Of a stretch of DNA of 64,000 nucleotides, positions 26,020 to 64,000 are shown in pieces (position 1 is the stretch's first letter; every line of letters starts with the position of its first letter). A program made the translations under genes and the position numbers. The notes beneath the pieces are model-generated. The model did no database searches. It saw nothing but the letters and a program-made list of their open reading frames with translations, and had not been told where the DNA came from. The stretch comes from Mauremys mutica (taxonomy: Eukaryota; Chordata; Testudines; Geoemydidae), in assembly GCF_020497125.1 (NCBI RefSeq), contig NC_059087.1, forward strand, positions 11,937,925-12,001,924, in the 5' to 3' direction.

Positions 26020-26187
26020 CCCTAACCTCTGTTTGCCAGAAGCTGGGAATGGGCGATGGGGAATGATCACTTGATTACCTGTATTGTTCATTCCCTCTGA
26101 AGCACCTGGCATTGGCCACTGTCAAAAGACAGGATACTGGGCTAGATTAACCACTGGTCTGACTCAATATAGCTGTTCTTATGCCAT
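26020..26187 (+). mobile_element. CR1-type LINE 3' end, plus strand
   Basis: Contains CTCTGTTTGCCAGAAGCTGG, CATTCCCTCTGAAGCACCTG, AGACAGGATACTGGGCTAGA and ends AGCTGTTCTTATG, where TTCTTATG resembles the CR1 octamer tail. A close relative is at 55686-55860 and an inverted one at 60650-60745. Confidence 0.7.
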
Positions 26188-26389
26188 CACCAATACTCAA
26201 GTGTCACTTTCCACACAAGATGCAAGGCAGTAAAGAACAGGGCCAGTATATGTATTAAGCTTTGATTTTAATTTAGGAAAATGGTGAAAAAGAGGATGCA
26301 ACTCCACTGGAGTTTTTCATTTATGCTTCTGGTAAATCTGGCCCACGTACTCTCCAAAATGATTGCTAGGCAGAAGAAATAGCTGCCAG

Positions 26390-26530
26390 GATGGCATTAT
26401 TATTCGCTATAATAGGGTTAACTGTTAATTAGTAACACTAGCCATTTGATTAAGCATTAATAGGGTTGATTAATAATTAAGTGGATGATCATTAACTAAT
26501 AATACAAAGTAATTAATTTGATCAAATAAT
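26390..26530. other. TTAAT-rich tract abutting the CpG island
   Basis: About 140 bp with at least eight TTAAT/ATTAA units and short inverted arrangements, ending just before the CpG-rich promoter. It may be simple AT-rich drift or a cluster of homeodomain-type sites. Confidence 0.4.
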
Positions 26531-26665
26531 CATAACTCTGCATTGGGAGCTGCACCCAACACGTAAATTAACACGTGGTTCCCGCTTTCGGAACCCAAGT
26601 CCAGCTCTTCCCCCGGGAAGCCAACAGGCCAGAGCCTTCCGGCACCTCTCGGGACTCTCCGCTCC

Positions 26666-26764
26666 CCCGCCAGCCCCTTTCGGAAATCTTCGGCAGCCTC
26701 GACTCTACCACTCCGTCGGGAAACTCTTCGGGCGCGCCCGCCAGCCCCTTTCGGAAATCTTCGG
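26666..26764. repeat. 28-bp exact duplication, 71-bp period, inside the CpG island
   Basis: A 28-bp block (core CTTTCGGAAATCTTCGG) occurs at 26666-26693 and again at 26737-26764. Between them a looser relative reads GGGAAACTCTTCGG, suggesting local tandem duplication of a promoter segment. Confidence 0.85.
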
Positions 26765-26818
26765 AACCGCGGGGTCGCTTTCGGCTCTCCGGGAGGCGGG
26801 CACTCGCGGCGTCGCAGT

Positions 26819-26826
26819 CCAATCAG
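26819..26826 (+). promoter_or_regulatory. CCAAT box (NF-Y-type site)
   Basis: The sequence reads CCAATCAG, an exact match to the NF-Y core. It sits inside the CpG island, about 280 bp before the best candidate exon 1 donor, a usual distance for a TATA-less promoter. Confidence 0.55.
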
Positions 26827-27112
26827 AGGCGAGCCCGCTTGCGGCTCTCTTGCAGCCACGCGCCGCTCTCCCTGCACGAAGACGGGGTCGCCTCACTTTC
26901 TCTACGTGATGTGCACATTCGCTCGGGAAATGAATCCCCAGGCTCTGCACTGCCAAGAGCGGAGATGAGCCCGACGGGTACGGAGAAACCCCTCGCCTAA
27001 TTCGTGGAAGCGGCGGAGGCGGACTCAGCTGTCCTTAAGGCAGCGGCAGGAGGAGGTGGCGCCGCCGGCGGAGTGAGACTCACGTTGCTCGCCCCGGTGA
27101 GGAGGCCGTGAA

Positions 27113-27122
27113 AACCGTTGGG
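27113..27122 (-). promoter_or_regulatory. MYB-type site (candidate A-MYB/MYBL1 target)
   Basis: The plus strand reads AACCGTTGGG, so the minus strand carries CCAACGGTT, matching the MYB consensus YAACGG. A-MYB is known to activate piRNA-pathway genes, including PIWIL1, in mouse and chicken testis. One match to a short motif is weak evidence by itself; the location gives it weight. Confidence 0.4.
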
Positions 27123-27790
27123 AGGGTCCGTGCGCGTTTCTTCTTCTGGCCGCGCGGGGCGAAGTGGTGGGCAGGTACTAACAGTCATTCTCCCGCTGAT
27201 AGCGAGGCGGGAGGAGCCTGCTTGGGGTTACCTGCCGCCTGCAGTCAGAGGCCAGTGGGTCCCCCTACCTCGGTTGGGGCTTGTGCGCCTAGTCCTGGAG
27301 AAATGGAGGCGGGGGGCTGCCTGAGCTGGGTGAAGGGGAGAGGCCTAGGGCTGCGCAGCGGGGTAAGGAGCGGGTTGTAGGGAATGGGGTCTGGCAGTGC
27401 TAGCAAGCGTGGGGGGCACTCTGTTCACTGCGGGTAGAGCAAACCGGGAGGACGAGTGGGTCACTAGCCCTGTGGGTGAGGGGACGGCGAACCCGTAGGG
27501 CTAAGTAGGGGCGGGACTGTGGGTGGGGAGTTCCTAGTGTGGGGAGGGGGCTGCTGGGGCAGGGGCGCTCCGGGGGGGGGCACTAGGGCTATGGCCTGCG
27601 GAGAGGGATTGGGGCTGGAACAGGCTGTGTGCGCTGCAGGGAAATCGGGGGGGGGGGGGACTGAAATGTAAATGAATTCTGTTCCAGAGGGGGGCATTCT
27701 TTTGCAAGGCTGCCTCTTCCAAGGGCCTTCTGATATTAGGGATTGCTTCTCAGAGGGAGATTCTAAGCTGAACAAATAACTAATACAGGA

Positions 27791-28390
27791 AGGGTTGCCA
27801 TATTTCAACAGTCAAAAAAGGATTGGGAGGGGAGTCCTGCCCTAGCCCTGCCCCCATGCACACTGTCCCCTGCCCCCACTTCACACCTTCTGACTGCCCC
27901 CCTCAGAGCCTCCAGCCCCCTGGCTCCTTGTCCCCTGACTGCCCCCTCCTGGGACCCGTGCCCCTAACTGCCCCACAGGACCCAACCCCCTATCTAAGCC
28001 TCCCTGTTCCTTATCCCCTGGCTGCCCCCTCCTGAGATCCCCCTCTAACTGCCCCTCATAGGACCCTACCCCCCTATCTGTCCCTTGACTGCCCAGACCC
28101 TTATCCACACCCCTGCCCCCAGACAGACCCCCGGGACTCCCAGGCCTATCCTGCACATGCTGGGAGCTGAGGAGGTGCTCTGAAGCTGCAGGGGAGAAGA
28201 GGGGGGGAAGCAGAGGAGGGGCTCTGGCTGCCGGAGCCCCATGCGAGTGGCTCAGTCCTGCCGGCCGCCCTGTCAGTTGTGCTGAGCTCTCTGTATGGGG
28301 GGGCTGGAATCCTGAACATTTTTAGATATTTACAAATTTTAACCCCAAAGGCCGGACATGTCTGGGAGAATTTGGACGAATGGTAACCCT
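27791..28390. mobile_element. Probable hAT-type MITE with C-rich interior, 600 bp
   Basis: It opens AGGGTTGCCATATTTCAAC and closes GAATGGTAACCCT, giving 10-bp inverted ends with one mismatch. The interior is a degenerate tandem of CCCCTGACTGCCCC-like units that creates spurious frames. I could not find a clean 8-bp duplication. Confidence 0.5.
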
Positions 28391-29031
28391 AAATTACGAA
28401 TATGTTAGAATACTAGCAGACTGTGTTTATAAAGTGCCTGACTGCTATGATGATGGATGACATATTAGTTAATACCATGCTTTTTAAGGAGACTAATATG
28501 GGGCATTGCAGCTGCTCAGGTTAAAAAACGCATGGATTTGTAGGCCATTTTTCATTAAGCCTGAAAATTATTTAAAAGTTATTTCTTGAGCACTGACTTA
28601 CAATTGAGTAAAGTGTCTTATGGTGTCATGTACTCCACTTCTTCTGTGAATTCTGGTATATAGACTATGCAGTTGCCAATTGAAAATTTTCTTCTCTGTC
28701 CAAGCTTACAAATTCATAGTTACATATCATAAAGAGAACTAGGGCTGTTCAGTGTAACTTAGCCGTATGTCACTCTTGGAAGCAGTTGGACGTGTTTGAG
28801 AAACCAGTCAAAATTCTGTGCAATGTTCAGTATATTCCTTACTCAACCGTGCCAATTTTAGTCTTGCTCAGAAGTGCATTGCTTGTTTAATTTTTTTGCA
28901 AAATTTTAAAATGTTCCCTAACAGGTTTTTTGTTTTTGTTTTTAATGGGAGTAGTTTGTGGAAGCTGTCATCCGAGTTGCCTAAACCATAACTTTTCACA
29001 CAAAATAAATAAATAAAATCCATTGCTTATT
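28391..29031 (+). other. PIWIL1 intron 1 segment, nothing recognised
   Basis: AT-rich sequence between two MITEs. No exon-like conservation, splice-flanked frame or repeat identified. Confidence 0.45.
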
Positions 29032-29039
29032 GTTCAGAC

Positions 29040-29364
29040 CAGGGATCGGCAACCTTTGGCCCGTGGCCCGCCAGGGTAAGCCCCCTGGTGGGCCAGGCCA
29101 GTTTGTTTACCTGCCGCGTCCGCAGGTTCGGCCAATCGTGGCTCCCATTGGCCGCAATTCGCCGTTCCAGGCCAATGGGGGCTGTGAGAAGCTGCAGCCA
29201 GCACATCCCTTGTCCCACACCGCTTCCTGCAGCCCCCATTAGCCTGGAATGGCGAACTGTGGCCAATGGGAGTCGCGATTGGCCGAACCTGCAGACATGG
29301 CAGGTAAACAAACCAGCCAGGCCCGGCATGGGGCTTACCGCAGACCGAAGGTTGCCGATCCCTG
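29040..29364. mobile_element. hAT-type palindromic MITE, 325 bp, perfect 8-bp duplication
   Basis: Ends CAGGGATCGGCAACCTTTGG and GAAGGTTGCCGATCCCTG are inverted repeats. They are flanked by GTTCAGAC at 29032-29039 and 29365-29372, the 8-bp duplication diagnostic of hAT transposition. Much of the interior also pairs (CTGGCCTGGGG-like and CCAATGGG-type arms). No transposase. Confidence 0.92.
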
Positions 29365-29413
29365 GTTCAGACGCTTAAGCATGCATAACTTTACTTAAGC
29401 ATGCATAGACTCC

Positions 29414-31638
29414 GGCCTGGTCTACACTAGGCGTTTAAATCGGTTTTAGGAGCATAAAACCGATTTAACGCCAAAACCGTCCACACTAGGAGGCACCTTA
29501 TATCGATTTTAATGGCTCTTTAAACCGGTTTCTGTACTCCTCCCTAACGAGAGGAGTAACGCTAGTATCGGTATTAACATATCGGATTAGGGTTAGTGTG
29601 GACGCTGATCGACGGTATTGGCCTCCGGGAGCTATCCCACAGTGCACCAGTGACCGCTCTGGACCGCAATCTGAACTCGGATGCAGTGGTCAGGTAAACA
29701 GGAAAAGCCCCGCGAACTTTTGAATATTTCCTGTTTGCCCAGCGTGGAGCTCCGATCAGCACGGGTGGCGATGCAGTCCGAAATCAAAATAAAAAAAAGA
29801 GCTCCCGCATGGACCATGCGGATGTGATCGCTGTAAGGGCAGGCAAATCCGTTCTATCCGTTCTATCAGCGCTCCGTTACAGAAGATGAAATTCAGAATC
29901 CTTTTTTAAAAATCTCCAGACAGACGCCAGAGCAGGGACTCAGCGCACTGCAGCGTGACAAGCGTAACGGAAAGCCAAAGAATCAAATGGATGCGCATGG
30001 ACTGGAGGACTGAAGCTATCCCACAGTTCCTGCAGCCTCCTAAAATTATTTGCATTCTTGGCTGAGCTCCAAATGCTTCTAGGGTCAAACACAGTGTCCG
30101 CGGGTCAGGGCATAGCTCGGCAATCTACTCACCCACCCCCCACCCACCCCCAGAAGCGAAAGGTAAAACAATCCTCTGACTCTTTTACATGTCACCCTAT
30201 CTTTACTGAATGCTGCAGATAGACGCGATAGTGCAGCACTCAACACCAACATCCTTGCTCCCCCCCCGTCATGGGTGGCTGATGGTACAATACGATGGAA
30301 ATCCATCCTCATCATCAGCATAAGCTGATCGTGCAAAAAGATGGAAATCCATCCTCATCATCAGCCTCAGCTGATGGTACAAAAGGACTGGTAACCGTCC
30401 TCGTCATCAGCCTATTGGCCCTAATTTTTTCTGGTGGATGGATGGTGCAATATGGCTGGTAACCATCCTCATCATAGCAACAGGGGGCTGAGCTCCATCA
30501 GCCCCCACCCTTCATGTGTAAAGAAAAGATTCAGTTGCCCCTGGACTAGCAGTGGGATGCTGGGCTTCTCTCCTACACACTGCTTAATGTCCTGTCTGGA
30601 CTATCATAGCAGCTGGAGGCTGCCTTCCACTCATTTCTCACTAACAAGTCAGTGTGTCTTATTCCTGCATTCTTTATTAATTCATCACACAAGTGGGGGG
30701 ACAATGCTACGGTAGCCAAGAAAGGCTGGGGGAAGAACGGAATCAACAGGTGGGGTTGTTACAGGAGCACCCCCTGTGAATAGCATACAGATAATAATTT
30801 CTGCGGGCTCTGACACAGAGCAGGTGGTTCTCTAGCACACTTGCCTATATTAGGCAGCACTGATTCTATTTTTTTATACCAAAAAGGAGGGATTGACTCA
30901 GGGAGTCATTCCCAATTTTTGCTTTTGCACCCCTGGCTGATCGGCCAGGGGCACTTATGACAGCAGCCAATGGTACAAAACGATGGAAGGTACAATATGG
31001 CTAGTAACCACTCTTGGCTTTTGCGCCCCTGGCTGATTGACCAGGGGCACTAGCAGCAAATGGTACAAAAGGACTGGTAGCCATGATCATCCTCAGTTCC
31101 AATTTATGGAAGGGTTTGGATGGTGCAATATGGCTAGTAACCATCTCTGCTGTCATGCAAAAGCAAAAGCATGCTTCTGTGTAGCGCTGCTGAATCGCCT
31201 CTGTGAGCGGCATCTAGTACACATACGGTGAGAGTCACAAACGGCAAAAAAAGCTCCATGATTGCCATGCTATGGCATCTGCCAGGGCAATCCAGGGGAA
31301 AAAGGCGCGAAATGCTTGTCTGCCGTTGCTTTCCCAGACGAAGGAGTGACTGACGACATTTACCCAGAACCACCCGCGACAATGATTTTTGCCCCATCAG
31401 GCACTGGGATCTCAACCCGGAAGTTCCAAGGGGCGGGGGAGGCTGCGGGAACTATGGGATAGCTAGGGAATAGCTACCCACAGTGCAACGCTCCAGAAAT
31501 CGACGCTAGCCTCGGACCATGGACGCACACCACCGATTTAATGTGTTTAGTGTGGCCGCGCGCACTCGATTTTATAAAATCTGTTTTACAAAACCGGTTT
31601 ATGCAAATTCGGAATAGTCCCGTAGTGTAGACGTACCC
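29414..31638. mobile_element. Large non-autonomous PIF/Harbinger-type element, 2.2 kb, copy A
   Basis: Left end GGCCTGGTCTACACTAGGCG, right end CGTAGTGTAGACGTACCC followed by TTA. These termini match the small TTA-flanked MITEs in this window. A subterminal hairpin lies at about 29429-29473 (GGCGTTTAAATCGG paired with its complement). The centre (30265-30480 and 30960-31150) is a degenerate tandem of GATGGTACAA/GGTAACCATCC units. Short minus-strand frames such as 31134-31415 are shared with copy B but hold no transposase motif. An inverted relative is at 46078-48211. Confidence 0.75.
30265..30480. repeat. Degenerate tandem array inside the large Harbinger-type element
   Basis: Units of about 45-60 bp repeat the frame GATGGTACAA...GATGG (or CTGGTAACC)...ATCCTCATCATCAGC at least four times. 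Weaker units recur at 30960-31150 and in inverted order in copy B near 46.56-47.35 kb. Confidence 0.7.
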
Positions 31639-31641
31639 TTA

Positions 31642-31983
31642 GTTGCAGTGATTTCAGTTCAGTCGTGTTGCTAAAGTTACATGTGTTTAAATGTTTGTAG
31701 GATTGCATCAAAGCACAGATGTATAATACACTACTGAGAATTCTGGCAGCTGCCATCACCTTAACTAAGGTAGGGATCCCCTTGGTGGCAACAGAAAAAA
31801 ATCTTTTAAAAAAGTAGTGTAAACAGGGCCTTAGAGCACAGTGGCTGGGCTAATCTAGCTAGATTAATCTTTCTCTTCTACTGAACAAAAGACCAATAAA
31901 AAAAAAAACAACCTCTGCTAAAAATTATACTGTCATGAAAAAACTGAGGATTGTGTCCTATAACTATAGCTGGTTTTTCTTAG
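31642..31983 (+). other. End of PIWIL1 intron 1
   Basis: AT-rich sequence leading to the coding exon 1 acceptor, with poly-A near 31900. No other feature seen. Confidence 0.5.
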
Positions 31984-63895
<31,912 letters not shown>

Positions 63896-64000
63896 GTAAG
63901 TAGCTGGCTTTGTTTCATTAACCTTGTGTCAGTTGAGTCTTTTTTCTTCCTCTGAACTCTGATCATATTGAAAGAAAATATTAGAATACTTTCTTAACTT

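Larger units (their letters stand above)
26570..27640 (+). promoter_or_regulatory. PIWIL1: CpG island, probable PIWIL1 promoter and non-coding exon 1
   Basis: CpG density rises abruptly after AT-rich DNA and stays high to about 27.4 kb. The island lies about 4.9 kb upstream of the first coding exon, as expected for a gene with an untranslated first exon. It has a CCAAT box at 26819 and no obvious TATA box. Possible exon 1 donors are CCCCG/GTGAGG with the exon ending at 27096, GGGCAG/GTACTA near 27174, and GCGGG/GTAAGG near 27362. The first fits best with a start site shortly after the CCAAT box. The TSS and exon 1 limits are inferred; open frames on both strands look like by-products of GC richness. 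Confidence 0.75.

Noticed and set aside
26530..27000. Overlapping frames of 80-140 codons on both strands in the CpG island
   Set aside because: High GC removes stop codons; the frames are Arg/Pro/Ser-rich with no family motif, and the promoter reading explains the region better.
27897..28156. Gly-rich/Pro-rich frames resembling collagen-like repeats
   Set aside because: They are translations of a degenerate C-rich tandem inside a MITE.
29414..31638. Repeated blocks considered as a CRISPR-like array or satellite
   Set aside because: Units are diverged, unevenly spaced, and confined between Harbinger-type terminal repeats in a vertebrate gene.

Overview
The window is vertebrate nuclear DNA, most likely from a turtle. 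It carries the 5' two thirds of one intron-rich gene, PIWIL1, on the plus strand. Turtle origin is inferred from the repeats: a tRNA-derived SINE fused to a CR1 tail (Cry-SINE type), many CR1 3' ends, DIRS tyrosine-recombinase retrotransposons, PIF/Harbinger-type MITEs with TTA target duplications, hAT and Tigger-type MITEs, and Penelope-like inverted-repeat retroposons. A crocodilian or other sauropsid is not formally excluded. There are no bacterial-style operons.

Positions 1-26570 are intergenic and AT-rich. I found no gene there, only old MITEs, CR1 fragments, an LTR-like repeat (about 18.2-19.5 kb) and two Penelope-like inverted-repeat elements. One of these (17326-17693) keeps a nearly complete hammerhead ribozyme core.

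A CpG island at about 26570-27640 is the probable PIWIL1 promoter. It has a CCAAT box, a MYB-type site and plausible exon 1 splice donors. A first intron of about 4.9 kb holds three transposons, including a 2.2-kb Harbinger-type element.

Fourteen coding exons follow from the ATG at 31992 to 63895. They join in frame with GT-AG introns to 1875 nt (625 codons). They encode the arginine-rich Tudor-binding N terminus, the N domain, PAZ, linker, MID and the start of the PIWI domain. The catalytic part of PIWI lies beyond the window.

The introns are swollen by transposons: three DIRS remnants (38.9-42.9, 50.8-52.4 and 55.9-60.4 kb), Harbinger elements (40.8, 46.0-48.5, 50.3, 61.5 kb), Tigger-type MITEs (52.0 and 62.0-62.9 kb), Penelope-like palindromes (32.2, 39.2 kb), hAT MITEs and CR1. 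Several insertions are nested and can be ordered in time. PIWIL1 protein binds piRNAs and represses transposons in the germ line, so the gene is itself a dense host of the kinds of element its pathway targets. Several intronic copies form long, near-perfect hairpins in the sense transcript.
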